Positions 34,444 through 44,090 of a DNA stretch of 64,000 nt are shown in pieces. Source of the DNA: a bacterium. Lineage in GTDB: Bacteria > Bacteroidota > Ignavibacteria > SZUA-365. Every line of letters begins with the position of its first letter. Position 1 is the first letter of the stretch. A model generated the notes under the pieces. It was not told the DNA's origin. It searched no databases and was given only the letters and a program-made list of their open reading frames with translations. The translations under genes were made by a program, and so were the position numbers. The stretch covers positions 62,001-126,000 of the forward strand of contig JAHLLD010000016.1 in the NCBI GenBank assembly GCA_020444325.1, read 5' to 3'.

Positions 34444-35763
34444 ATGATGAAGCAGGATGCATCCGGGAGCATCGGTCTATGGCAGGCTGTTGCGATGGCG
34501 GTGGGGACAATGATCGGGGCGAGTATTTTTTCAATCTTCGGGGTAGGAGCGGAACTGGCGAAGGAGGATTTGCCCCTTGCCTTCCTGTTGTCCGGTGGAT
34601 ATGCGATCATTGTCGCGTATTCCTATGCCAAGCTGGCACCGCGCATTGTGTCGAATGCGGGTCCGATAGCGTTCATTCTCAAGGGGATCGGGGACAATCT
34701 CGCAACGGGTGTGCTGAGCGTGCTGATGTGGCTGACCTACGTGGTCTCGGTGGCGTTGTTCGCGAAGGGCTTCGGGGGCTATCTGCTGCCGCTGATCGGA
34801 TTCAACGCAGGTGGCGCAGCGATGACCGTCGCCGTAATTGCGGTAGTCATGCTGTTCACGGTGCTGAATTTCTTCGGGTCGAAGGCGGTAGGGAAGGCGG
34901 AATTGTATTTCGTCATCATCAAGGTCGGGATCCTGATGGTCTTCGTCGGCTTTGGCGCGTTGACGGTGAAGCAGCAGCTGCTGCAGCCATCGTTCAGCAG
35001 TACGGAAGTGAATGGTTTGCTGCATGCGTCCGTCATTTTTTTCCTTTCCTACATGGGGTTCGGACTGATCACGAATGCGTCCGAGCATATTCGTGATGCG
35101 AAACGCATTGTTCCCCGTGCGATTTATATCAGCATCGGTATTGTTCTTTTCGTGTACGTCGCGGTATCCGTGACTGCAGTGGGGAATCTGACTATCGCGC
35201 AGCTCACCAAAGCGAGCGAGAATGCCCTGGCCATTGCAGCGGAACCCTTTCTCGGGAAAGCGGGATTCCTGCTCATCTCCATCGGGGCACTGTTTTCCAT
35301 CGCATCGGCGCTCAACGCGACGCTGTATGGGGGAGCCAACGTGTCTTACGCCCTGGCGAAGGACGGGGAACTGCCGGAATTCTTCGAGCGCAAAATGTGG
35401 TTCGGATCGGTGGAAGGACTGTATATCACTGCGGCGCTGAGCGCTGCCCTGGCTGTGCTGGTGGATCTCGGCGGGATCGCGGCACTCAACAGCACCATCT
35501 TCACTGTCATTTATATCTTCGTACTCATCTCCCATTTTCGGCTGGCATCCGAAGTCGGCGGCAGCCGCATCCTTCTCGGCATCAATATCCTCATCATCTC
35601 AACCGTATTCTGCCTGCTCATATACTACCAGTGGCAGAGCAGCCGCACCGTGATGTTCGTCACCTTCGGTGTCTTCGCCGGTGCGCTCATTGTTGAATCC
35701 GTTTTCCGCTACGGCCGCAAGCGCCTCCTCCACATCGTTCACAAGATTGAGCGGGAATTCTGA
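34444..35763 (+). CDS. APC-superfamily amino-acid permease
   Basis: A 439-residue inner-membrane transporter with about 12 hydrophobic segments. The first helix carries the APC signature GLWQAVAMAVGTMIGASIFS, with an unwound GxxIGxxIF-type motif, followed by SGGYAIIVAYSYAKLAPRIV. Other helices include VLSVLMWLTYVVSVALFA, MTVAVIAVVMLFTVLNFFGS, VIIKVGILMVFVGFG and ISIGIVLFVYVAVSVTAVG. The substrate is probably an amino acid or amine, not determinable here. Two adjacent ATGs (34444, 34447) are possible; GGGAG fits 34447 slightly better. The gene is bounded on both sides by GCAGATN/CGTCCCCACGC repeats. Confidence 0.88.
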   Translation: MMKQDASGSIGLWQAVAMAVGTMIGASIFSIFGVGAELAKEDLPLAFLLSGGYAIIVAYSYAKLAPRIVSNAGPIAFILKGIGDNLATGVLSVLMWLTYVVSVALFAKGFGGYLLPLIGFNAGGAAMTVAVIAVVMLFTVLNFFGSKAVGKAELYFVIIKVGILMVFVGFGALTVKQQLLQPSFSSTEVNGLLHASVIFFLSYMGFGLITNASEHIRDAKRIVPRAIYISIGIVLFVYVAVSVTAVGNLTIAQLTKASENALAIAAEPFLGKAGFLLISIGALFSIASALNATLYGGANVSYALAKDGELPEFFERKMWFGSVEGLYITAALSAALAVLVDLGGIAALNSTIFTVIYIFVLISHFRLASEVGGSRILLGINILIISTVFCLLIYYQWQSSRTVMFVTFGVFAGALIVESVFRYGRKRLLHIVHKIEREF

Positions 35764-35990
35764 GCACACAGCGCAGATGGCAGATGGCAGATAGCAATTA
35801 CGACAGGAGCAGGGTTTGCTTCCCGTGAGGTATTCCCGGATGTCTGTCGGATTAGGGGAAGCAATCCCTGATTGCAAATTACAGATTACAAATGGCAGAA
35901 CGTCCCCACGCAGCCTGTCACGCCGTAGTCCCGAAGGGGCAAAGGCGGAAGCGTGGGGACGATGGATCTGCAATCTGCAATTTGAAATTT
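35764..35990. repeat. Second copy of the GCAGAT / CGTCCCCACGC repeat, downstream of the permease
   Basis: Short CAGATGGCAGATGGCAGATA run at 35774-35797, then degenerate GATTGCAAATTACAGATTAC-like units. CGTCCCCACGC (35901-35911) pairs with GCGTGGGGACG (35951-35961). Here the loop holds ~39 bases that include GTCCCGAAGGGGC. TGCAATCTGCAATTTGAAAT follows up to the DUF302 stop. Confidence 0.7.
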
Positions 35991-35991
35991 G

Positions 35992-36381
35992 TTATTCGAG
36001 CCCGGCGATGACGCGTTTGAGGCGGGATTGGACTTCATTGGCGATGTCGACGAGGTCGGGATTGTCGATGCCCATCATGGAGGCGAGGGGATCGACGGCG
36101 GCGACTTCGATACCGGTTTCAAGCTGCTGCACGATGACGTTGCACGGAAGCATGGTGCCGACTTTGTCCTCCGCCGTCAGTGCCTGATGCGCGAAGGGGG
36201 GATTGCAGGCGCCGAGAATGCGGTAGGGACGAAAGTCGACATCCAGTTTTTTCTTCAGGGTTTCCCTGACATCGATTTCAGTGAGCACACCGAAGCCTTC
36301 CGCCTTCAGTGCTTCTGTGACTTTCTCAATAGCTTCGTCGAAACTGCCGTCAATGGTTTTGGCAAAATAATAGGGTGCCAT
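35992..36381 (-). CDS. DUF302-family protein
   Basis: A 129-residue soluble protein starting MAPYYFAKTIDGSFDEAIEKV, with AGAGGAG 5 bases upstream; a longer in-frame ATG at 36444 is less likely. DUF302 features are present: EALKAEGFGVLTEIDVRETL, then YRILGACNPPFAHQAL with the conserved cysteine, and a MLPCNVIVQQL strand followed by DPLASMMGI. Members are often found beside metal- or sulfur-related genes; their biochemical role is not established. It is divergent from the copper-efflux cluster across a 262-bp gap, which is consistent with, but does not prove, joint regulation. Confidence 0.9.
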   Translation of the reverse strand: MAPYYFAKTIDGSFDEAIEKVTEALKAEGFGVLTEIDVRETLKKKLDVDFRPYRILGACNPPFAHQALTAEDKVGTMLPCNVIVQQLETGIEVAAVDPLASMMGIDNPDLVDIANEVQSRLKRVIAGLE

Positions 36382-36643
36382 GCTGTCTCCTCTGAACTTG
36401 TGATCTGTATGAAAAACATTACTTCGATTTCGAATCATCCGCAAGCGCGAATGTAGTTGTCTGATGCCTTTTCGGGGGACAGCGATTCATTTCTCTTCCC
36501 CGTCTGAATAATCATGCGCTATCCGGGAATTGCCGGCTAATGTATGATAAGTCATGCAATAATGTGGGCGAGTTGTGGGATGGAACGGAGTTGCCCATTC
36601 TACCGTTGTGGCTAATGACTTGCATTCCTGCGCAGGAATCCGG

Positions 36644-37045
36644 ATGTTACTTGTCGTGAAAAAGAGCTTTTCCATATCGATGATACTGCTGCTGCTGGTG
36701 AGCATCACCGGAGTTACCGTGAATACGCATTACTGTCACGGGGCAGCCCGGTACACGGCGGTGGCGGTGGATGCCGATCACGCAAGCTGCTGTGGTGATG
36801 ATATGGACCGCTGCCCGAGTTGTGAAGACAGGGTAAGCAGCAAGGTGCTGGATGTGCAGACGGTGTTCGTCGCTTCGTTCGACCAGCATCAGCTCAACGC
36901 GGCACCGGTCATGCTTCCGGTCGCCTTCGACAGCGAGCCTGCTCCCGTGCAGCCTGTCCTTGCGCTGCGCCCGATTTCCCACGGTCCTCCCGGACTCCCA
37001 CCCGGAAGTGCCATCCCCATTCTCATTCAATCCTTCCTGAATTAA
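36644..37045 (+). CDS. HYC_CC_PP-type cysteine-rich protein preceding metal efflux genes
   Basis: About 133 residues with an N-terminal hydrophobic segment (SFSISMILLLLVSITGVTV). It then has the arrangement His-Tyr-Cys (29-31), Cys-Cys (49-50) and CPSC (57-60), and a proline-rich C-terminus (ISHGPPGLPPGSAIP). This HYC...CC...PP layout is a known small family found next to heavy-metal RND pumps in Bacteroidota. The cysteines and histidine probably bind Cu or a related ion in the periplasm; function is not established. The start at 36644 follows CAGGA; a longer in-frame ATG at 36575 lacks support. It is 111 bp upstream of cusA. Confidence 0.75.
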   Translation: MLLVVKKSFSISMILLLLVSITGVTVNTHYCHGAARYTAVAVDADHASCCGDDMDRCPSCEDRVSSKVLDVQTVFVASFDQHQLNAAPVMLPVAFDSEPAPVQPVLALRPISHGPPGLPPGSAIPILIQSFLN

Positions 37046-37156
37046 GTCCCGCATATCCTCAGGTACGTGGACAGGTATTTCTATCTGTTCCGCGGCGTTG
37101 CCATGTCCCGTCCGGCCATGACATGAACAGTTCATTTTTGAACAAGGATATGCTCC

Positions 37157-40100
37157 ATGCTCAACACCATCATTCGTTTCTTCCTCGACAATAAAGTCGT
37201 CACCTTCAGCCTGCTGATTCTGCTGCTGGGCTGGGGCGTGATGACCGCGCCGTTCGCGTGGGAGAACGATGTGCTGCCCCGCGACCCGGTACCGGTGGAC
37301 GCCATTCCGGATATCGGGGAAAATCAGCAGATCGTCTTCACACAGTGGAAGGGGAGATCGCCACAGGATGTGGAGGATCAGATCACCTATCCGCTCACCA
37401 CGGCGCTTCTCGGACTCCCAGGCGTGAAAACGATACGCTCGAATTCCATGTTCGGCTTCTCCAGCATCTATGTGATTTTTGAAGACGGGGTGGATTTCTA
37501 CTGGTCCCGATCCCGCATCCTCGAAAAACTCAATTCCCTTCCTCCCAACACACTGCCTTCAAGCGTGCAGCCGCAGCTGGGCCCCGATGCCACGGCACTG
37601 GGACAGGTGTTCTGGTACACGATTGAGGGAAGGGACAATGAGGGGAATCCCCTCGGAGGCTGGGATCTCGACGAGCTGCGCTCGGTGCAGGATTACTATG
37701 TGAAATACGCACTCAGCAGCGTGCAGGGGGTGGCTGAAGTCGCCTCCGTTGGTGGGTACGTAAAAGAATACGAGATCGACATTGATCCCGATGCAATGAA
37801 GGCGCATGGCGTCACGTTGCGTGACGTCGTCAAAGGTGTGCGGGAAAGCAATGTCGATGTCGGCGCCAAGACTATCGAAATCAATCGCGTCGAGTACTTC
37901 GTGCGCGGACTCGGTTACGTGAAGAACATCTCCGACATCGAAAGTGCAGTGGTGAAGGTGCGCGACAATACGCCGATTCGTGTGCGAGACGTGGCGCATG
38001 TCACTGTCGGACCCGCCACCCGCCGCGGGGCACTTGACAAGACGGGCGCCGAAGTCGCGGGCGGCGTGGTCGTAGCGCGGTACGGCGACAATCCACTCGC
38101 CGTCATCGATCGGGTGAAGGAAAAGATCAGCGAGATCGAAGCGGGACTGCCGGAGAAGGTCCTCGATGATGGACGCGTTTCCAAACTGCATATCGTTCCG
38201 TTTTATGATCGCACGCAGCTCATCAAGGAAACTCTGGGTACGCTTGAAGAAGCGCTGTCCCTCGAAATTCTCATTACCATCATCGTCGTGATCGTGATGG
38301 TAATCAACTTGCGTGCATCGCTGCTGATATCCAGCCTGCTTCCCGTTGCGGTGCTGATGGTGTTCATCGCCATGAAATATGTGGGTGTGGATGCAAACAT
38401 CGTTGCGCTTTCCGGTATCGCGATCGCCATCGGGACGATGGTGGATATGGGTATCATTCTCACCGAGAACATCCTGCGGCACATGGATGAAGCACCCGCC
38501 GGCGATTCGCTGCGCGACATTATTGCGCGCGCATCGACGGAAGTTGGCTCGGCAATCATCACCGCGATTTCCACCACGGTGGTGAGCTTCCTGCCCGTCT
38601 TCACCCTGCAGGCAGCTGAAGGAAAGCTCTTTACTCCTCTCGCATACACCAAGACCTTTGCGCTTCTTGCGGCTGTCGTGGTGGCGCTGGTGTTCCTTCC
38701 CGCCATAGCGCACATGGTGTATTCCTTCCGGCTGCGTAATCGGGGAGTGCTGAAAGCGCAGCGCGGTATTCGCGGACTCGGATGGTACTGGTCCGCCTTG
38801 CTCGCCGCAGGCGGCATTGCACTCTGGATCGCGGGATTCAGCTGGGCCGGAGGAACGTTGCTGCTCATCGCCATCGGCAACGCCCTGCGCCTGTATTACG
38901 AACCGCAGGGCAAGCGCTGGCTGCAGTGGGTGAGTCCCGCCGTCGCCGTGCTCTCCATCACCTGGTTGCTCAGCGAGAAGTGGATGCCGCTGGGCGCCGA
39001 TCAGTCCCTCCTTGTGAACGGACTTTTCATCCTCGCCATCATTCTCCTCGTACTCGGCTTCTTCCTGCTCCTCATCCGTTTCTACACGCCTATCCTGCGA
39101 TGGACGCTCGAGCATAAGGGACGCTTCCTGAGCATCGTTGGGTTCCTGCTGCTGTGGGGATTGCTGGTGTGGCAGGGCGTGGAAGGGATTTTCGGCGGTG
39201 CAGCGGATCTCGTGGAGAAAACAGGAATCGAATTGCGGGAGTCGCGTCCCTGGAAAAACCTGTCCTCGCTCTTCCCCGGCACGGGAAAGGAATTTATGCC
39301 GGCGCTGGATGAAGGCGCCTTCCTGCTTATGCCCACATCCATGCCCCATGCGGGTATGGAGGAAAACCTCCGCGTCGTGCGGAAGCTCGACATGTCCGTC
39401 GCCGCCATCCCGGAAGTCGAACAGGTGGTCGGGAAACTGGGACGCGTGGAATCGCCGCTTGATCCCGCGCCGATCTCCATGTATGAGAACGTCATCCTCT
39501 ATCGTCCCGAATACAAGGTCGACGAGCACGGCAACCGTCTCCGCTTTTGTGTGGATGACGATGGGAAGTTCGTGCGTGACGCGCAGGGGAAGCTGGTACC
39601 GGATGATGGGGGACAGTATTTCCGGAACTGGCGCGACCACATACACAGTGCCGATGACATCTGGCAGGAGATCGTGAAGGCTTCGTCCATTCCCGGTGTC
39701 ACCTCCGCACCCAAACTGCAGCCCATCGAGACGCGTCTCGTCATGCTGCAGACGGGCATGCGCGCTCCGATGGGTATCAAGGTGTATGGTCCCGACCTCG
39801 AGACCATCGAGAAGTTCGGTCTCGAGCTTGAAGATGAACTCAAACAGGTGCCCGGAGTGAAAGCTTCCGCGGTGTTCGCCGACCGCATCGTCGGCAAACC
39901 GTATATGGAGATAGAGTGGGAACGTGATGCGCTGGCGCGCTACGGCATCAGCATTGCGGATGCGCAGCAGTACCTCGAGGTCGCCGTGGGTGGCATGCCG
40001 TTGAGCACGACGGTAGAGGGAAGGGAGCGCTACGCGATGCGCGTGCGCTATCCCCGTGAATTGCGCGGCGATCCTGATGCACTCAGGAAGATTCTGCTTC

Positions 40101-40966
40101 CCGCTGCCATGGGCGTGCAGATTCCTCTCGGCGAGGTTGCCCGGATCAAGTATGAACGCGGTCCCCAGAGTATCAAAAGCGAAGACACTTTCCTCGTCGG
40201 CTATGTGATCTTCGACCGCGAGGAAGGCGAAGCGGAAGTGGATGTGGTGCAGCGTGCGCAGCAGCATTTGAAAGACCGCATTGCGGCGGGCGCGCTCACC
40301 GTTCCCCCCGGTGTGTCCTGGAAATTCGCAGGCAGTTATGAAAACCAGATTCGCGCCGAGAAGCGGCTCAGCATTGTGATCCCGATTTCGCTGCTCGTGA
40401 TATTTCTCATCCTCTACCTGCAGTTCCGTTCCGTCCCGGTGACCATGATGATATTCTCCGCCATTGCCGTGGCGTTCAGCGGGGGATTCATTCTCATCTG
40501 GCTGTATGGACAGGGGTGGTTCATGAACTTCCCGGTGTTCGGGGAAAACCTGCGGCACATTTTCCAGATGCACCCGGTGAACCTCAGTGTCGCCGTGTGG
40601 GTGGGCTTCATCGCGCTATTCGGCATCGCGACCGATGACGGTGTGGTGATGGCGACGTATCTCGATCAGAGCTTCCGCAGCCACAAGCCGTTCGGCGTGA
40701 AGGAAGTGCGGGAGGCCGTGATCGCAGCGGGACAGCGACGGATTCGTCCCTGTCTCATGACCACGGCCACAACGCTGCTGGCCCTGCTGCCGGTGCTGAC
40801 ATCCACCGGAAGGGGGTCGGACATCATGGTACCCATGGCCATTCCCAGTTTCGGAGGCATGGCTGTCGCGCTGGTCACACTGTTCGTCGTGCCCGTGCTG
40901 TACAGCTGGCTGGAGGAGAGGAAGGAAATCCGTTCGATGAAAAAGGAGGGCAGTCATGAAGCGTAA
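37157..40966 (+). CDS. cusA: CusA/CzcA-type heavy-metal RND efflux pump
   Basis: A 1269-residue inner-membrane HME-RND transporter that exports Cu(I)/Ag(I) or divalent metals through a tripartite complex using the proton gradient. Family blocks: DAIPDIGENQQIVFTQWKGR, EDQITYPLTTALLGLPGVKT, RSNSMFGFSSIYVIFEDGVD, the TM4 proton-relay GIAIAIGTMVDMGIILTEN, FMPALDEGAFLLMPTSMPHA, and FGIATDDGVVMATYLDQSF near the end. It is ~200 residues longer than E. coli CusA because of extra hydrophobic segments after TM6 (WYWSALLAAGGIALWIAG ... LFILAIILLVLGFFLLLIRF), as in other Bacteroidota members. Methionines in FMPALDEG...LLMPTSM favour monovalent copper or silver. It overlaps the TolC-like gene by 11 bases. 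Confidence 0.94.
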   Translation: MLNTIIRFFLDNKVVTFSLLILLLGWGVMTAPFAWENDVLPRDPVPVDAIPDIGENQQIVFTQWKGRSPQDVEDQITYPLTTALLGLPGVKTIRSNSMFGFSSIYVIFEDGVDFYWSRSRILEKLNSLPPNTLPSSVQPQLGPDATALGQVFWYTIEGRDNEGNPLGGWDLDELRSVQDYYVKYALSSVQGVAEVASVGGYVKEYEIDIDPDAMKAHGVTLRDVVKGVRESNVDVGAKTIEINRVEYFVRGLGYVKNISDIESAVVKVRDNTPIRVRDVAHVTVGPATRRGALDKTGAEVAGGVVVARYGDNPLAVIDRVKEKISEIEAGLPEKVLDDGRVSKLHIVPFYDRTQLIKETLGTLEEALSLEILITIIVVIVMVINLRASLLISSLLPVAVLMVFIAMKYVGVDANIVALSGIAIAIGTMVDMGIILTENILRHMDEAPAGDSLRDIIARASTEVGSAIITAISTTVVSFLPVFTLQAAEGKLFTPLAYTKTFALLAAVVVALVFLPAIAHMVYSFRLRNRGVLKAQRGIRGLGWYWSALLAAGGIALWIAGFSWAGGTLLLIAIGNALRLYYEPQGKRWLQWVSPAVAVLSITWLLSEKWMPLGADQSLLVNGLFILAIILLVLGFFLLLIRFYTPILRWTLEHKGRFLSIVGFLLLWGLLVWQGVEGIFGGAADLVEKTGIELRESRPWKNLSSLFPGTGKEFMPALDEGAFLLMPTSMPHAGMEENLRVVRKLDMSVAAIPEVEQVVGKLGRVESPLDPAPISMYENVILYRPEYKVDEHGNRLRFCVDDDGKFVRDAQGKLVPDDGGQYFRNWRDHIHSADDIWQEIVKASSIPGVTSAPKLQPIETRLVMLQTGMRAPMGIKVYGPDLETIEKFGLELEDELKQVPGVKASAVFADRIVGKPYMEIEWERDALARYGISIADAQQYLEVAVGGMPLSTTVEGRERYAMRVRYPRELRGDPDALRKILLPAAMGVQIPLGEVARIKYERGPQSIKSEDTFLVGYVIFDREEGEAEVDVVQRAQQHLKDRIAAGALTVPPGVSWKFAGSYENQIRAEKRLSIVIPISLLVIFLILYLQFRSVPVTMMIFSAIAVAFSGGFILIWLYGQGWFMNFPVFGENLRHIFQMHPVNLSVAVWVGFIALFGIATDDGVVMATYLDQSFRSHKPFGVKEVREAVIAAGQRRIRPCLMTTATTLLALLPVLTSTGRGSDIMVPMAIPSFGGMAVALVTLFVVPVLYSWLEERKEIRSMKKEGSHEA

Positions 40967-42239
40967 TCATATCATTCCCGCAATACTGCTTGTCCTGCTT
41001 ATCCCCGCACTGCTGCTTGCGCAGCAGGAGGCGGAGGATGCGCTTCCCGCGTCGAAGGTGACATTGTCCGAACTCGAGGATATGGCCCTTCAGCGCAACG
41101 CCGGCATCACGGCTTCGAGGCTGCGCTACGACGCGGCACGGGAACAGGAGACGCAGACCACAGCGCTGCCCGACACCAAAGTCGGCTTCGGATATTTCGT
41201 CCAGCCCGTGGAAACCCGGCTCGGACCCCAGCGCGCATCTATCAGTGTTTCACAATCCTTCCCCTGGTTCGGGACGCTCGGTGCTGAAGAAAATGCAGCT
41301 GAAGCACGTTCCCGTCAGCAGCATACGCGGATTGAGGACACCCGTCTGCGCGTGCTTCTCGATCTGAGGCGCAGCTGGTATCAGTTGTACGTCCTGCATC
41401 GCAGCGAAGATATCACGCGCCAGCATCTCGCACTGGTACGTTCGTTGCGTGAAATCGCCTTCAGTCGCTACGAAACGGGGAAGCAGCCGTTTTCACATCT
41501 GCTGCGTCTGGACGCCGAGATTGCGAAGCTCGAAACCTCGCTGGAGGATGTGGTCGATGACCGGCGTCCCCTGCTGCGTGAGTTGTCCCGTCTCGTGCGC
41601 CATGACGTGCGGGGCGACATGCTGCTGCTTCCGGACTCTCTTCCCATCCCTGTGGTGATGGAGGGTGAGAACGCTCTTGATCAGCGTACCCGACAGCATC
41701 CGCGGCTGCGTGAGCTGGAAGAGGAGGGGAGGTACTGGTCCGCCCGCGGCAGCGCCGCAGAGAAACAGGGGTATCCATCATTCACTCTCGGACTCACCTA
41801 CACCTCCATTGCTCCGCGTGACGACATTGATGTTCCGGATAACGGACGCGACGCCATTATTCCACAGGTTGGCGTTTCCTTCCCGCTTTTCGGATCACGC
41901 TACGGCGCGATGGAGGAGGAAGCTCAGTTGCGGGCACGCGCTGCAGATGCGGAGCGGGAGGAGCTGCAGCAGCGATTCGCGACGCAGCTCAGTGCCCGCA
42001 TGCGTGATCTTGGCGAAGCCCGGCGTGCGCTGGAACTGGCGAAGCGGCTCGAAAAGCTCTCACGCGAAACCCTTGATGTACTGATGAAGGAATACAGCAC
42101 CGGCAGTGCGGGCATTGAAGATCTGCTGACGGTGGAACGCGATGTACTGCGCCATGCGCTCGACGGCGAACGTGCACGGACCCGGGCCCGCATTGCGGCC
42201 GATGAAATTGAATATCTGACTGCACAGGATAAGGAATAG
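40956..42239 (+). CDS. TolC/CusC-family outer-membrane efflux protein
   Basis: A 427-residue protein that would form the outer-membrane channel of the metal-efflux complex. The signal peptide is MKRNHIIPAILLVLLIPALLLAQQ, followed by two long helical-hairpin halves (LSELEDMALQRNAGITASRLRYDAAREQETQ; AEREELQQRFATQLSARMRD and ALELAKRLEKLSRETLDVLMKEYSTG). Strand segments fit the barrel (VGVSFPLFGSRYG, ISVSQSFPWFG). GGAGG lies 6 bases upstream of the ATG, and the start overlaps the cusA end. The membrane-fusion gene follows 4 bp later. Confidence 0.9.
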   Translation: MKRNHIIPAILLVLLIPALLLAQQEAEDALPASKVTLSELEDMALQRNAGITASRLRYDAAREQETQTTALPDTKVGFGYFVQPVETRLGPQRASISVSQSFPWFGTLGAEENAAEARSRQQHTRIEDTRLRVLLDLRRSWYQLYVLHRSEDITRQHLALVRSLREIAFSRYETGKQPFSHLLRLDAEIAKLETSLEDVVDDRRPLLRELSRLVRHDVRGDMLLLPDSLPIPVVMEGENALDQRTRQHPRLRELEEEGRYWSARGSAAEKQGYPSFTLGLTYTSIAPRDDIDVPDNGRDAIIPQVGVSFPLFGSRYGAMEEEAQLRARAADAEREELQQRFATQLSARMRDLGEARRALELAKRLEKLSRETLDVLMKEYSTGSAGIEDLLTVERDVLRHALDGERARTRARIAADEIEYLTAQDKE

Positions 42240-42243
42240 CACA

Positions 42244-44034
42244 ATGACGATGAATATGAAGCAATGGAATATCAGGCGGGTGCTGCAGATTGCCGGACTC
42301 CTGTTTGCAGGAATGGCGCTCGGTTGGTTGTTTTTCGGAGGCGGGTCCGGCAGCAGCACCGGCGCAGGCGAACACGACCACGCCGCATCCACGGAAACGC
42401 ACACGATATGGACCTGCTCGATGCATCCGCAGATTCAGCAGGATGAACCCGGACTTTGTCCGATCTGCGGCATGGAGCTGATTCCACTCGACAAGGACGC
42501 CTCGGCGGACTCCCCGGATCGGCTGCAGATGACCGAAGAGGCCGTACAGGCAGCGAACATCCGCACCGTGCGCGTGCAGAAGGAATTGCCATACCGCGAG
42601 ATTCGACTGCCCGGCAAAGTGCAGCCCGATGAGACACGCGAGGCGGAAATCACCGCCCGGGTAGCGGGGCGTATTGAGAAGCTGTTCGTGAATACCACCG
42701 GACAGCGGGTCGGACATGGACAGAAACTTGCCGAACTCTATTCCCCCGATCTTATTGCGGCGCAGAAGGAATTGCTCGAGGCCGTGAAGATGAAGGATCG
42801 GAGTCCGGCCTACCTCGACGCCGCGCGCAGCAAGCTGCGTTACTGGGACCTGACCGACGAGCAGATCAGCGCGATAGAGCAAAGCGGACAGGTTCGCCGC
42901 ACGCTCGATATTCTTTCGCCGCAGGCCGGAACCGTGCTCATGCGCCATGTCAGTGAAGGGGATTATGTGCGTGAGGGACAGTCCCTCTTCGCCATCGCTG
43001 ATCTCTCGCGCGTGTGGTTGCAGTTCGACGCCTATGAGAGCGATCTCGCGTGGCTGCGCGAGGGAATGCCCATGCAATTCACCCTGGCGGCGGTACCGGG
43101 ACGAGAGTTCGAAGCACGCATCAGTTTCATCGATCCGGTCATCGATCCCTCCACACGCGTGGCGCATGTGCGTGTGGAAATGCAGAACAGCGCGGGATTG
43201 CTCAAACCGGAAATGTTCGCCACCGGGCATGTGAAGAGTCTGCTTGAAGGAAAGGAGAAGGCGCTGGTCATTCCGCGCAGTGCCGTGCTCTGGACCGGTG
43301 AACGCTCCGTCGTCTGGGTGCGCGATCCTGAGTCGCCGGACCCCGTATTCCACTACCGCGAGGTGCGTCTCGGGGCCGAAGCGGGCGACAGCTACATTGT
43401 TGAGAGTGGTCTCGGTGCAGGTGAGCGCGTTGTCGCGCAGGGGACATTTTCCCTCGATGCGGCGGCACAGTTGCAGGGCAAGGCGAGCATGATGAATCCC
43501 GCAGCCGCTGCGGGTATGGACAGGGCGCATGGCATGCCGCACGGGCATGTGGAACGCATGCGAGGCGTGCCTGCGGATTTTCGCCGACAATTGCACACGC
43601 TGTTCAGCAGCTATGAAAAAATCAGCGAGGCACTCATCGCCTCCGATCCCTCCGCCGTGCCGAAAGCGGCAGTGGCCATGCGGGAAATGCTGCCGGATAT
43701 GGGAACGTCCGGACTCTCGGATCGCGGGAAACTCCGCTGGGCGGAACTACGGAAATCCCTCACCGGCGACCTGGAATCCCTTCAGCAGTCCCGTGATCTC
43801 GAAAAGCAGCGTCTGCGCTACGCGGAGCTGGGCGGACAATTGCAGGCGGCACTCACCACGTTTGGCGTGGAGGGTGATACAGTGTACCTTGCATACTGTC
43901 CCATGGCATTTAACGATGACGGTGCATACTGGCTGACCTCCTCGCCGGAGATCCGCAACCCGTATTTCGGCGATGCCATGCTCAAATGCGGCGTTGTCAA
44001 AGGCGCCATAGGTACAAACGAAGCACGTAAATAA
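42244..44034 (+). CDS. cusB: CusB-type periplasmic adaptor with N-terminal metal-binding domain and C-terminal DUF3347-like domain
   Basis: A 596-residue membrane-fusion protein linking CusA to the outer-membrane channel. An N-terminal membrane anchor (QIAGLLFAGMALGWLFFGGG) precedes a heavy-metal-binding domain: CSMHP at 58-62 and CPICGM at 72-77. Then come the barrel-sandwich/lipoyl part (RVAGRIEKLFVNTTGQRVGHG), the hairpin helices (DLIAAQKELLEAVKM), the second lipoyl half (DILSPQAGTVLMRHVSEGDYV), and the beta-barrel with DLSRVWLQFDAYESDL. The tail from ~430 is DUF3347-like (RQLHTLFSSYEKISEALIAS ... YCPMAFNDDGAYWLTSSPEI), which often binds metal through its YCPM motif. AAGGA is 8 bases upstream of the start. 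Confidence 0.93.
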   Translation: MTMNMKQWNIRRVLQIAGLLFAGMALGWLFFGGGSGSSTGAGEHDHAASTETHTIWTCSMHPQIQQDEPGLCPICGMELIPLDKDASADSPDRLQMTEEAVQAANIRTVRVQKELPYREIRLPGKVQPDETREAEITARVAGRIEKLFVNTTGQRVGHGQKLAELYSPDLIAAQKELLEAVKMKDRSPAYLDAARSKLRYWDLTDEQISAIEQSGQVRRTLDILSPQAGTVLMRHVSEGDYVREGQSLFAIADLSRVWLQFDAYESDLAWLREGMPMQFTLAAVPGREFEARISFIDPVIDPSTRVAHVRVEMQNSAGLLKPEMFATGHVKSLLEGKEKALVIPRSAVLWTGERSVVWVRDPESPDPVFHYREVRLGAEAGDSYIVESGLGAGERVVAQGTFSLDAAAQLQGKASMMNPAAAAGMDRAHGMPHGHVERMRGVPADFRRQLHTLFSSYEKISEALIASDPSAVPKAAVAMREMLPDMGTSGLSDRGKLRWAELRKSLTGDLESLQQSRDLEKQRLRYAELGGQLQAALTTFGVEGDTVYLAYCPMAFNDDGAYWLTSSPEIRNPYFGDAMLKCGVVKGAIGTNEARK

Positions 44035-44090
44035 CATTTCAGTGAAGAACATCTTCGCTTACAATCCACAAATCAAATAAAGGAGACGCC

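Noticed and set aside
37559-40573. 1004-codon minus-strand open frame opposite cusA
   Set aside because: Low-complexity His/Arg/Gln-rich translation, no domain, no ribosome binding site, and the plus strand is a clear CusA; typical antisense shadow in GC-rich DNA.
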